A DNA stretch of 64,000 bases from an uncultured Roseburia sp. (GTDB lineage: Bacteria > Bacillota > Clostridia > Lachnospirales > Lachnospiraceae). The position numbers were made by a program, and so were the translations under genes. The stretch spans positions 40,291 through 104,290 of the forward strand of contig CALWHT010000058.1 of NCBI GenBank assembly GCA_944380515.1. The letters run 5' to 3'. Below, in pieces: positions 45,672-54,900 of the stretch. Numbering within the stretch: the first letter of the stretch is position 1; each line of letters begins with the position of its first letter. Under the pieces are notes generated by a model. It searched no databases. It saw nothing but the letters and a program-made list of their open reading frames with translations, and was not told the origin of the DNA.

Positions 45672-46340
45672 ATGAAAGTAAAAGCATTGGTGGCAGTAAG
45701 ATCCGGGTCACAGAGAGTACAGAATAAGAATATCAGGCCTTTTGCAGGGAAAAGCTTGCTGGAAATCAAATTGGAGCAGTTGCTCAGCATAAAAATTTTG
45801 GATGGTGTGGTTGTCAACTCGAACGATCTCCAAATGCTGGAGATTGCGCAAAGGATGGGGTGTGAGACGGTCAAACGAGAAGAATATTATGCGTCGAATC
45901 AGGTTTCCATGTCTGAAGTCTACAAAAATATGGCGGAAAATTTTGATGGAGATGTCGTTGTATATGCCAATGTTACGAATCCGTTATTAAAAACATACAC
46001 AATCGAAAAAGCAATTGAAACGTATATGTTTCAATCAGAAGATTTTGATTCATTGAATTCAGCACATTTAATTAAAGAATTTTTATTTCAGGAGGGGCAT
46101 CCTATCAATTATGAGTTAAAAAAACAGCCAAGGAGCCAGGATTTGCCAGATATTTATGCATTAAATTTTGCGATTAATATTATTGAAAAGGAAAAGATGA
46201 TTCAATGTAAAAATGTTGTGGGGGAAAAACCATATATATGGAGAATTGATGAAATAGAGGCAACCGATATTGACAATCCGATTGATTTTGAATTTGCGGA
46301 GTATATATATACGCATCATGAAGATTACAAAAACAAATAA
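45672..46340 (+). CDS. CMP-sugar synthetase-like cytidylyltransferase, copy 1
   Basis: The 222-residue protein is related to acylneuraminate cytidylyltransferases: MKVKALVAVRSGSQRVQNKN holds the ARxGSxRxxxKN nucleotide-binding motif, followed by VVVNSNDLQML and YANVTNPLLKTYT. It should activate a sugar as a CMP or CDP derivative. No NeuB/NeuC, legionaminic or pseudaminic acid genes are in the window, so the sugar is unknown. The start at 45672 is supported by GAGAGGAAACGAGG and by the same start in its duplicate at 47763, with which it shares about four-fifths of its residues by eye. The 110 bases before it hold no other feature I can support. Confidence 0.75.
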   Translation: MKVKALVAVRSGSQRVQNKNIRPFAGKSLLEIKLEQLLSIKILDGVVVNSNDLQMLEIAQRMGCETVKREEYYASNQVSMSEVYKNMAENFDGDVVVYANVTNPLLKTYTIEKAIETYMFQSEDFDSLNSAHLIKEFLFQEGHPINYELKKQPRSQDLPDIYALNFAINIIEKEKMIQCKNVVGEKPYIWRIDEIEATDIDNPIDFEFAEYIYTHHEDYKNK

Positions 46341-46350
46341 GGAGCAAAGG

Positions 46351-47649
46351 ATGTATAAATTTGTATTGTGGGGATATGGGCAAAGGGGGAAAAGATTTTT
46401 AGAATTGTGCCCTAATGAGCATATCGTGGCTATTATTGACCAAAATTATGAAGAACTTAAAGTGTCTCAAGAAGATATACCTGTCATTTCCTATGAGGTA
46501 TACAAACAGGAATATATGCAATACGATATATTGATTACACCTCTTGAAAGTTACGACATTGAGGAAACACTGGGAAATGATGATATTTATACGTTTCATT
46601 TATTAAGAGACTGCCCTCCCGAACTTCTCGGTTTCTACGGTCCTAAATGGTTGAAGGATTTGCCCGTGAAAATAGATGACAAACAGCAGTATGTTATTTA
46701 TGGATTAAATATATACGCGCTGTTATTGCGTGACTATTTATGTAGAACATATGGACTGGAAAAACTTGAAATTGTTTCTGACATAAGTGACGAGAGAAAA
46801 AATGCAAAATTTCGTAAAAAGTATAAATTTATCAGAGAAAATAGATATTTTACTTTAAAGGAAGAAATTTTGAATGCTTCCGGGAGGGGAGATAATTCAG
46901 TTTTCGGAAGGACGAAAATACAGGAAGTTTTCGATTTTTTTGGGAAGATACCGGAATATAACGCACCGCAATTAATTAAATATAAAAATAAGTATGCGGG
47001 AGAACGATGCTTTATTATAGCGTCAGGGCCGAGCCTGCAAGTGGCGGATTTAGAAATTTTACACAAAAATAATTGTAAATGCATAGCTGTTAATAAAATT
47101 TATCTTTTGTTTCAAAATACAGAATGGAGGCCGGATATTTTTGTTGCGTGTGATCCGAAGATGGTTCAAAGTTCTTTGGAAGAAATAAAAAAGTGTGATG
47201 TAAAAGATAAGTTTATGTCAGATGTATATGAGGGGTTTAAAAACGGAGACGTTGATGGAATTAATAAATACCATTGTCATAGAATAAATTGCAAAAACCG
47301 TAAGCCTAAATTTTCAGATGATATTACAAAAGGAACATATGCAGAAGGCAGTGTGATATATGATTGTATTCAAATAGCAGTATATATGGGATTTAAGACT
47401 CTTTATATTTTAGGAGCCGATCATAACTATACAAGCAATCAAAGCGATAGTTCAAATCATTTTCATAAAGATTATTATAAAGGCATTCAAAATCCTAATA
47501 AATATATCAAGGAAGATGTGGAATGTGCATTTCAGGCAGCAAGGCAATATGCTGAAGCACATGGAATAAAGATTTATAACGCCACAAGGGGCGGAAAATT
47601 AGAAGTATTTGAGAGAGTTGATTTTGATTTGTTGTTTCCTCTAACTTAG
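46351..47649 (+). CDS. MptE-like (DUF115) protein with N-terminal Rossmann-like region
   Basis: This is a 432-residue protein. From about residue 215 on it resembles the 6-hydroxymethylpterin pyrophosphokinase MptE-like/DUF115 family, which also shows resemblance to sialyltransferase-type enzymes: GERCFIIASGPSLQVADL, CIAVNKIYLLF, RPDIFVACDPKM and TLYILGADHNY. In bacterial glycan loci this fold is thought to transfer nonulosonic acids or related sugars. The N-terminus (FVLWGYGQRGKRFLE, then AIIDQNYEE) is the shared Rossmann-like module, and a second weaker copy may start at YVIYGLNIYALLLRDYL near residue 115. It lies between two duplicate CMP-sugar synthetase genes, which fits use of a CMP-activated donor. 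GGAGCAAAGG defines the start. Confidence 0.7.
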   Translation: MYKFVLWGYGQRGKRFLELCPNEHIVAIIDQNYEELKVSQEDIPVISYEVYKQEYMQYDILITPLESYDIEETLGNDDIYTFHLLRDCPPELLGFYGPKWLKDLPVKIDDKQQYVIYGLNIYALLLRDYLCRTYGLEKLEIVSDISDERKNAKFRKKYKFIRENRYFTLKEEILNASGRGDNSVFGRTKIQEVFDFFGKIPEYNAPQLIKYKNKYAGERCFIIASGPSLQVADLEILHKNNCKCIAVNKIYLLFQNTEWRPDIFVACDPKMVQSSLEEIKKCDVKDKFMSDVYEGFKNGDVDGINKYHCHRINCKNRKPKFSDDITKGTYAEGSVIYDCIQIAVYMGFKTLYILGADHNYTSNQSDSSNHFHKDYYKGIQNPNKYIKEDVECAFQAARQYAEAHGIKIYNATRGGKLEVFERVDFDLLFPLT

Positions 47650-47724
47650 AATAGTAATTTTGACAAATTATATAGGCAGGAGATGGATTGAAGGATTCGG
47701 TTAATTGTAGGAGAAAGGAGAAAT

Positions 47725-47748
47725 CCAATTATTATTTAATATAATTGG
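47725..47748 (+). other. Perfect 8-bp hairpin between ribosome-site-like sequence and gene
   Basis: CCAATTAT and ATAATTGG form a perfect inverted repeat with an 8-base loop. A strong GTAGGAGAAAGGAG tract ends just before it, 42 bases ahead of the ATG at 47763. The hairpin is AT-rich and has no U-tract, so it is not a terminator. It could bring the ribosome site nearer to the start codon. Confidence 0.45.
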
Positions 47749-47762
47749 AATATAAGAAAAAG

Positions 47763-48431
47763 ATGAAAGTAAAAGCGCTAGTGGCAGTGCGGTCAGGTTC
47801 ACAAAGAGTGCAGAATAAAAATATCAGACCTTTTGCAGGAAGCAGTTTGCTTGAGATAAAGTTGTCTCAATTAATGAGCATTCGAAATCTGGATGGAATA
47901 ATCGTTAATTCCAATGATGATAGAATGCTTCAGATAGCAGAGAAAATGGGGTGTGAAACTGTAAAGCGCGATGAGTATTATGCGTCAAACGAAGTATCTA
48001 TGTCAGAAGTATATAAGAATATGGCAGAGAATTTTGACGGTGATATTGTGGTATATACAAATGTTACCAATCCACTGTTGAAAAGTTACACGATTGAAAG
48101 AGCAATAGAAACATATTTGCTTCAATCTGAGGACTATGATTCGTTAAATTCGGCTCATCTCATAAAGGAGTTTTTGTTTAAGGACGGACATGCTTTGAAT
48201 TATAATTTGGAAAAACAGCCCAGAAGCCAGGATTTGCCGGATATTTATGCTTTGAATTTTGCTATCAATATTATTGAAAAAGATAAAATGATTGAGTGTA
48301 AAAATGTAGTGGGGAAACGACCTTATATCTGGGGAATAGATGAAATAGAGGCAACTGATATTGACAATCCGATTGATTTTGAGTTTGCGGAGTATGTGTA
48401 TAGAAACTATGATGAATATAATAAGAAGTAG
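47763..48431 (+). CDS. CMP-sugar synthetase-like cytidylyltransferase, copy 2
   Basis: This 222-residue duplicate of the gene at 45672 has exactly the same length. It keeps the nucleotide-binding motif AVRSGSQRVQNKN, the NVTNPLLKSYT region and a nearly identical C-terminus (IDEIEATDIDNPIDFEFAEY). Differences are mostly conservative (Glu/Asp, Lys/Arg, Ile/Val), suggesting that both copies remain under selection. The reading could start at a TTG at 47745, which adds MEYKKK, but the paralogue supports the ATG. The ribosome site near the ATG is weak and the strong purine tract lies 42 bases upstream, beyond a hairpin. It is followed by a GT2 whose start is close to or overlapping its end. Confidence 0.75.
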   Translation: MKVKALVAVRSGSQRVQNKNIRPFAGSSLLEIKLSQLMSIRNLDGIIVNSNDDRMLQIAEKMGCETVKRDEYYASNEVSMSEVYKNMAENFDGDIVVYTNVTNPLLKSYTIERAIETYLLQSEDYDSLNSAHLIKEFLFKDGHALNYNLEKQPRSQDLPDIYALNFAINIIEKDKMIECKNVVGKRPYIWGIDEIEATDIDNPIDFEFAEYVYRNYDEYNKK

Positions 48432-48471
48432 CAGAGGTCTTGAGCATGAAGCGCATTGGGACAAGAGTCCA

Positions 48472-49185
48472 ATGTTTTCAATAGTAACTGTGTGCTATAA
48501 TGTAAAGGAAAAATTAGAATATACGATAAATAGTGTATTGAGTCAGCAATTTAATAACTTTGAATACATTATTGTGGATGGTGCATCACAGGATGGTACA
48601 CATCAATTGTTAGAAAAATTACAATCTAATGATAAGATAAAAATAATATGTGAGTCGGATAAGGGACTGTATGATGCAATGAACAAGGGGATTCTTGCCA
48701 GTAGAGGTCAGTATATCATATTTATGAATGCTGGAGATGGTTTCGATAGTGAACGGGTTTTGAAAGATGTATCTGGGGTTTGTACAGATGCACCTCGCAT
48801 ATATTATGGAGTTTCCAAGGCAGTTTACCCGAATGGAAGGATTCGAAGTAATAGGATATTTGTGAGAAAACATAAAAATATGCTATATGATGTGTTTGAT
48901 GGTAAGATGCCCAATCATCAGGCTATTATAGCCAGTAGAGAATGTTTTGAAAATAATCTTTTCTCTGTGGACTATTCAATTGGAGCGGATTATGGATGGT
49001 TTGCAGAATGTATAAAAAGAGGGATAGTGGCTATACCAATTGATTTTTGTATTGCAAGATTTGAGGTTGGAGGAAGAAGCTCAAGACCGACTTCAAGAAT
49101 GAGTATGCGAAGGGAATATGAGAGTATATTGCGTCATAAGTTCCCGGTTCGATATAGGTGCTATAGGTTTTGGAATCCGAGGTGA
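48472..49185 (+). CDS. Glycosyltransferase family 2
   Basis: This GT2 protein of about 237 residues is of the short type seen in colanic acid and PGL loci: FSIVTVCYNVKEKLEYTI, YIIVDGASQDGT, ICESDKGLYDAMNKGI and IFMNAGDGF as the acidic motif. No membrane segment is seen. The start is uncertain. The ATG at 48472 begins directly at the GT2 fold but has only a weak ribosome site. In-frame ATGs at 48409 and 48412 overlap the previous gene and add a segment without family similarity. Its GT2 sequence is like that of the second domain of the protein at 57184. Confidence 0.75.
   Translation: MFSIVTVCYNVKEKLEYTINSVLSQQFNNFEYIIVDGASQDGTHQLLEKLQSNDKIKIICESDKGLYDAMNKGILASRGQYIIFMNAGDGFDSERVLKDVSGVCTDAPRIYYGVSKAVYPNGRIRSNRIFVRKHKNMLYDVFDGKMPNHQAIIASRECFENNLFSVDYSIGADYGWFAECIKRGIVAIPIDFCIARFEVGGRSSRPTSRMSMRREYESILRHKFPVRYRCYRFWNPR
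49179..49184 (+). promoter_or_regulatory. Ribosome binding site that favours a TTG start
   Basis: GAGGTG lies 6 bases before a TTG at 49191, while the GTG contained in it (49182) has no ribosome site of its own. This favours the TTG. Confidence 0.45.
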
Positions 49186-49190
49186 AAATA

Positions 49191-49664
49191 TTGACATATA
49201 TATTAGTTATAATAGGAGCTATGCTGTTTGGCGTTATGTTAGACAGATATATTTGTAATAAGGCTTTAGTTTCTTTAAAATCAGAGTTCAATAAATTTGA
49301 AAGTTTTTTCAGTATTTTGGAACAATGGCTTTCTAATAAGCAAAGCGATATTAAACTGGAAGAATATTTAGCGTCTCAAAAATATTGTAAAGTTGCAATT
49401 TATGGTATGGGCGTATTGGGTAATTTATTATATCAGGAGTTAAGAAATACGAGAATTCAGGTGAGTTATGCAATAGACAGGAATGGAGATGAAATGTATT
49501 TTGAAGTGCCGGTACTCAACCCGTCAGATGAATATGATGAAGTTGACGCAATTATTGTTACTGCAATATTAGATTATGAAAAGATAGGAGCCAATATTAA
49601 AAAAAAGACTCATGCGGATGTAATATCGCTGGAAGATGTCATTTATGGCGCAGCTGAAATGTAG
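49191..49664 (+). CDS. Membrane-anchored stand-alone Rossmann-like module
   Basis: The protein has about 157 residues. An N-terminal membrane segment (TYILVIIGAMLFGVML) is followed by a short helical linker and then, from about residue 65, the same module seen fused to larger enzymes nearby: KVAIYGMGVLGNLLYQEL, SYAIDRNGDEM and a VDAIIVTAILDYEKI strand. It ends in DVISLEDVIYG, closely matching the end of the 744-residue protein at 57184. It carries no catalytic domain, so it gives the clearest view of the module on its own, tethered to the membrane. GTG at 49182 is an alternative start. Function unknown; docking of glycan enzymes or nucleotide sensing are the obvious possibilities. Confidence 0.65.
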   Translation: MTYILVIIGAMLFGVMLDRYICNKALVSLKSEFNKFESFFSILEQWLSNKQSDIKLEEYLASQKYCKVAIYGMGVLGNLLYQELRNTRIQVSYAIDRNGDEMYFEVPVLNPSDEYDEVDAIIVTAILDYEKIGANIKKKTHADVISLEDVIYGAAEM

Positions 49665-49762
49665 ATATCTGCAGAATATATGATATAGTTAGTCAATTAG
49701 GCCTTCAGATACAGAGTGATTCGCGTTGTTGATGATATAGAATAAAGAATGAGGTATACATT

Positions 49763-51106
49763 ATGAAAAAAATAAAAAGTGCAAAAGTAATGAAGATTAT
49801 ATTTGGGATTTTGGCTCTTGCCGGATTAGCGTTAATTGCGTTATATCCATTTGATAATAGAAGCTTGTCGGTGCATTTTGTTTCGGATAGCGGCGATTAT
49901 AAGGTTGAACTGACAAATTATGAAATCAAAAATGAAGATTGTACGCTGGTAGACTTTGGAGAAGACACAGATTCTTTTCTGGTTCAGAAGGTAAAGTTTT
50001 ATGGTGCAAGTAAAACTATGCTTTTAAAAGAAATAAATTTTAATGAATTTTATCCGTTAATTAATTTGGAAGAAAATCCCGGAAATGCCCAGTGGCTTGA
50101 AGATGGAATATTATTAACTGGTTCAAATGGAAATGATGTGCAAGTCTTGTTGAGTGACAAATATACAGAGATTTTGCAGGATTTATCCGCTTCGTATACA
50201 CAGGAAAGAATCATCATGGGGGGATTGTATGTTAGTGCGCTTGCAATAATAGTTTTCCTATGTATGGTTATAAGGGAACATAACACAGAAAATAACTGGA
50301 ATAATCATGGGCCGTTATTTGAAATAAGAAAATTTTGCGAGGATATTAAAAAGTATCGGCAGTATATGGTATATGCAGCGCAAACCGATTTAAAAGCTGA
50401 GGTTGCGAATTCATATTTAAATCGGTTGTGGTGGTTGTTAGAACCTTTTTTTAATATGCTGGTTTATGTCATTGTATTTGGAAATATTATGGGAAATTCC
50501 ATAGAGAATTATGCGACCTTTGTTTTTTGTGCGCTTTTAATGTGGAACTTTTTTAATAAGATTGTGAATTACAGTGTAAAATTAGTCCGGAACAATAAAG
50601 ACATTATTACTAAGGTTTATATACCTAAGTTTATATTGTTATTGTCAAATATGATATTGAATTTTATGAAACTTTTATTTTCATTGATTGTTTTGGTAGG
50701 TATGATGGTTGTATTCAGAATTGAGATTGGTTTTAATTTGTTTTGGGTACTGCCTGCGTATATTGTCATGATGCTGTTAGCGTTTGGCATAGGAATGATC
50801 TTCTTGCATTTTGGAGTGTATGTGGATGATTTATCCTATGCAGTAGGGATTTTAATGAATATGCTGATGTTTTTATCAGGTATCTTTTACGATGTATTGA
50901 CAACGCTGCCGGAACCTTTAAATGCAGTTATGATGTGCCTGAACCCGGTGGCTGTTGTCGTTGATACGATGAGAAATGCATTGTTGTATAATACGGCTTC
51001 TAATTTACCGATTTTAGGAATGTGGTTTTTAATATCGATAATCCTTTGCTGTATAGGGGTACACATTGTATATAAAAATGAAAACAGTTACGTGAAAGTT
51101 GTGTAG
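49763..51106 (+). CDS. ABC-2 polysaccharide export permease with extra N-terminal extracytoplasmic domain
   Basis: This 447-residue protein is about 190 residues longer than the usual Wzm/TagG permease. Residues about 11-30 form a membrane segment, about 31-150 a soluble domain predicted outside, and about 152-170 a second segment. After that comes the normal permease (VANSYLNRLWWLLEPFFNMLVY, then about six membrane spans). The YLNRLWWLLEP stretch equals the YLGIIWSLLEP of the permease at 9263. The extra domain has no family I recognise. It pairs with the ATPase starting 10 bases downstream. This second exporter implies a second polymer, or a different stage of the same one. GAGGTATACATT precedes the ATG. 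Confidence 0.78.
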   Translation: MKKIKSAKVMKIIFGILALAGLALIALYPFDNRSLSVHFVSDSGDYKVELTNYEIKNEDCTLVDFGEDTDSFLVQKVKFYGASKTMLLKEINFNEFYPLINLEENPGNAQWLEDGILLTGSNGNDVQVLLSDKYTEILQDLSASYTQERIIMGGLYVSALAIIVFLCMVIREHNTENNWNNHGPLFEIRKFCEDIKKYRQYMVYAAQTDLKAEVANSYLNRLWWLLEPFFNMLVYVIVFGNIMGNSIENYATFVFCALLMWNFFNKIVNYSVKLVRNNKDIITKVYIPKFILLLSNMILNFMKLLFSLIVLVGMMVVFRIEIGFNLFWVLPAYIVMMLLAFGIGMIFLHFGVYVDDLSYAVGILMNMLMFLSGIFYDVLTTLPEPLNAVMMCLNPVAVVVDTMRNALLYNTASNLPILGMWFLISIILCCIGVHIVYKNENSYVKVV

Positions 51107-51115
51107 GAGGTTGCT

Positions 51116-51844
51116 GTGGGAAAGATTGCTTTGGAAGTAAATCATGTCAGTATTGATTATAAAAATTTAATACACATGTCGATGCATCAGAGTTTATTAA
51201 AGAAAAAGGAAAAAAAAGTAGATATTATCAGAGCAGTTGAGGATGTATCATTTTCCGTGGAACAAGGGAAAATTCTCGGTATTGTCGGACGAAACGGTTC
51301 TGGTAAGACCACATTGTTGCGTTCGATTGCGGGAATATTCAGGCCCGATGAAGGGACAATAGATACGAAGGGTAACCGTGTGTCATTAATGGCAATTGGA
51401 ATCGGCTTTAACCCGAATAACACGGGGAGAGAAAATATTTTGAAATCAGGAATGCTTCTGGGATGTGAGTTGGATTATGTCAAGGAGCATATGGAGGAAA
51501 TTATAGAATTTTCTGAATTGGGAGATTTTATTGAACGGCCGGTACGAACATATTCCAGTGGTATGTATTCGAAATTATCGTTTGCGGTTACAGCGATACT
51601 GGATACGGATATTATGCTGGTGGATGAAGTGTTAAGTGTTGGAGATGAGCATTTCAGGCAGAAAAGTTATAAAAAAATGGAAGAACTAATGATGAGTGAC
51701 CGCACAGTTTTAATTGTGTCACATGCGACAAATACATTAAAAAAATTCTGCAACCAGGTTTTATGGATTAATGATGGTAAATTTGTAAAACTGGGCGAAA
51801 CGGAAGCAGTATTGGATGAATATGAGGCATCCATGCAGTTATAG
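51116..51844 (+). CDS. ABC exporter ATPase (Wzt/TagH-like), second system
   Basis: This 242-residue nucleotide-binding subunit has GRNGSGKTT (from residue 58), YSSGMYSKLSFA as the ABC signature, LVDEVLSVGDEHF as Walker B, and VSHATN as the H-loop. Like the ATPase at 10058 it ends after the core and has no substrate-binding extension, but the two are clearly distinct proteins. The start is GTG with a perfect AGGAGG 5 bases upstream. It belongs with the extended permease before it. Confidence 0.87.
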   Translation: MGKIALEVNHVSIDYKNLIHMSMHQSLLKKKEKKVDIIRAVEDVSFSVEQGKILGIVGRNGSGKTTLLRSIAGIFRPDEGTIDTKGNRVSLMAIGIGFNPNNTGRENILKSGMLLGCELDYVKEHMEEIIEFSELGDFIERPVRTYSSGMYSKLSFAVTAILDTDIMLVDEVLSVGDEHFRQKSYKKMEELMMSDRTVLIVSHATNTLKKFCNQVLWINDGKFVKLGETEAVLDEYEASMQL

Positions 51845-51903
51845 TGCAGATAATATCTCACAAAAGAATTGTGAAACATAAATGTAAGTGTGAGGTAAAA
51901 AAG

Positions 51904-54900
51904 ATGTATGAACAAAAAAATATATTTGATAATCAAATAGTTGATTATATAAATGAAAGTAAGGAAGAATATCCTGACAGTATGCTTGAAAATTGCGATA
52001 ACTGGCAAGTATTTTATCATTTATCCAGTATGCGCAAGTCAATTCTGAACTGGTATGAATTTTATCCGGAGGCGAAAGTACTGGAAATAGGTGCAGGATT
52101 TGGGGCAGTTACAGGGGTTTTATGTGATAACTGCAGACACGTTACGGTTGTGGAAAAAAATCCTGTCAGGGCAAGTGCTATAGCAAGGCGGTATAAGCAG
52201 AGAAAAAACTTAGAAATTATTGTGGCAGATATCAATGAGTTTCAGTGTACTGAAAAGTATGACCATATTGTTATGCTTGGAATTTTTGAAAAAATATGCT
52301 GTTGTGATGGAAAAGAAAAATGTGATGACTTACTGAATAAATTTTATAGCTGGTTGACACCGGGAGGAAAATTGTTATTTACTGCGAATAACCGTGCCGG
52401 AATAAAGAATATATGCGGTTATATGGTTGAAGAGGAGTCAGGCAGCTTTGAGGGAGCAAACTCAGATTATTATTTTTATATTGATGAATTAAAGAAAGTC
52501 GTTGAAAATACAAAATTTCAAAGTTATAAAGTGTTTTATCCTTTGCCTGACTATAAATTGACACAGGCAGTATATACAGATGAGTTTCCACCCAAGGGAA
52601 ATATTGGGGACAGAGTGATTCCATATTATCCTTATAATAGAAAAAGGTATATGGATGATGTAAAGTTAAGTGAGAAGCTTGTTGAAAATGATATTTTTCC
52701 ATTTTTTTCAGATTCGTTTTTGTTAGAGTGCAGTGTGGACGAAAAAGTATCAGATATTATTTTTGCAGCTGTTTCAACAGATAGAGGGGAAGAACATGGT
52801 TTTGCAACCATAATAAAGCAAAATGAAGTAATCAAAAAAACTTTGAGTCCTCAAGGCACAGCGGCATTATTCGCTGCATATCATAATTGCGAAAATCTTA
52901 AACAAAGAGGAATTTCAGTTGTGCCTCAAAAATGGCAGAATGATGAAATCATAATGCCCCGTGTTCGCGAACAAAGCGCAATGAATCAGTTAATCTTATG
53001 GGTGGAAAGAAATCAAATTAATGAAATAAAACGGTTGTTTGAGAAAATATGGTTGAGTATCTTACAGTCTTCAGAGACTATAGATGCAGCAACGAATGAA
53101 TTGTTGAATAGAGAAAAAACATTTGATTGGGGGCCGATTTTGCAGTCTGCTTATATTGATATGGTTCCTATGAATTGTTTTTATATAAATGATCAGCTTT
53201 ATTATTTTGATCAAGAATTTAAAAAGGAAAAGTATCCGGCTAAATATGTTATGTTTCGGGCAATACGGTATTCTTATCTCTCGGCAGAGAAGTTGGAATC
53301 ATTGATTTCATTGGAGGCGATGAGAAATCATTTTGAAATATCGTCTGAAATGTGGGAATTCTTTTTGCGTTTAGAGGATGAGTTTATCGAAAAGAATCGT
53401 CGGCATAAAGAAAACCGTTTTTTTTACAGAATGGTTGAAAATAAGAATCATTTATTGACTGAAGAAGTGAAAGAAGAAACGGAGGCATTACATAGTAAGA
53501 ATGAGATAGAATATACAATTGGAGCAGGCTTTGGTGGACTTGAAAAAAATGGAGAACACGTATGGTATTGGGCTATTGAAAACAAGGCAGAAATATTTTT
53601 AAATAACATAGGAGATGAAAGATACTGCTATCTAAAATTTAGTTTAGTGCCACCACCAGGGAGGGAAAATCGAAAAGTAAAAGTATATCTCGATAACAAG
53701 GTCATAGCAAGGGAATTGGCACCTGCAAAGTGTGAAGTAAAGGTCTGTTTGCGAGAAAATCAAGCGCATAAATTGAGTTTTTGCAGCTTTGGAGAGAAAA
53801 CTACGGTGGAAGGAGACACAAGAGAATTCGCGTTTATGCTGCAAGACTTTAAAGTTTGTGAAGAACAAGAGGGTTATTTTGTTTCAACGCAGTTGCTGGA
53901 GGTGCAGGAAAGACAGTTAGAACTGTTGGGAGAATTTTTGAAAATATGTGACGTGCACGGACTTCAATACTATTTGGCATATGGTTCACTGCTTGGAGCA
54001 GTAAGAAACCACGGCATAATTCCTTGGGATGATGATGTAGATATTGTTATGCCCAGAGAAGATTATGAAATATTTTTAGAGAAAGCAGAGCATGAGCTTG
54101 GAGAAAATTATTTTATACAAACACCGGAGAATGATTTACAATGCTTTTATGGCGGATATGCTAAATTGCGAAGCGAAAAAGATTGTGCAATGGAAGAGGT
54201 TAATCTGGGACATCATTGCCATCAGGGGATTTGGATTGACATTATGCCTATGGATAATGTCGACAAGAACAATAAAAGAAGAAGAAAGCAAATCAACAAA
54301 ATTCAGTTTTATCAGGAAACAATTTTTGCCAAGACATATGGGGAATTTAAGCAGGGTGTAAGAGGCATAGAGTATCATAGATGGAATAGGCTGCGAATAT
54401 TGGGTAAGCTATTCTCGCAAAAATATTTGCGTAGAAAATTAAAGGAAGCTATTATTAAAGGAAATAAATTTCCTGCTGATGAGGTTGCAATTTATGCACA
54501 GTATACGGGGGAGAAAGGATTTGTTTTTCTGAGAAAATCCTGGTTAGAAAAAAGCATAACAGTTCAGTTTGAAACATTTGTAATGAAAATGCCACGGGAG
54601 TGGGAAAAGTGTTTGAAAGTAATGGAAGGAGAGGCGTATCAGGAACTTCCTTCACCCGACGAAAGAAAACCACATCATAAAGTATTTTATGATGTGGGAA
54701 CTTCGTATAAGGAATATCAGAAAAGATTTAACATTGATATACATGTTTTGAACCGCCGCGAACTGATTGTTTTGGGAGAGGGGGAAACCTTGGATGAGTT
54801 TTTAAAGCTTTATGCAGAAAAGATAAATATTGCTTTTTTGCTCAATGAGAGTAATTGGCGTGCAGGTACCATTTATAAGGGATACAAGATTGAAAATGTA

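Noticed and set aside
47660-47665. Perfect TTGACA before the second CMP-sugar synthetase gene
   Set aside because: The sequence at 17 bases distance (ATGGAT) is a poor -10, so a promoter is not supported.
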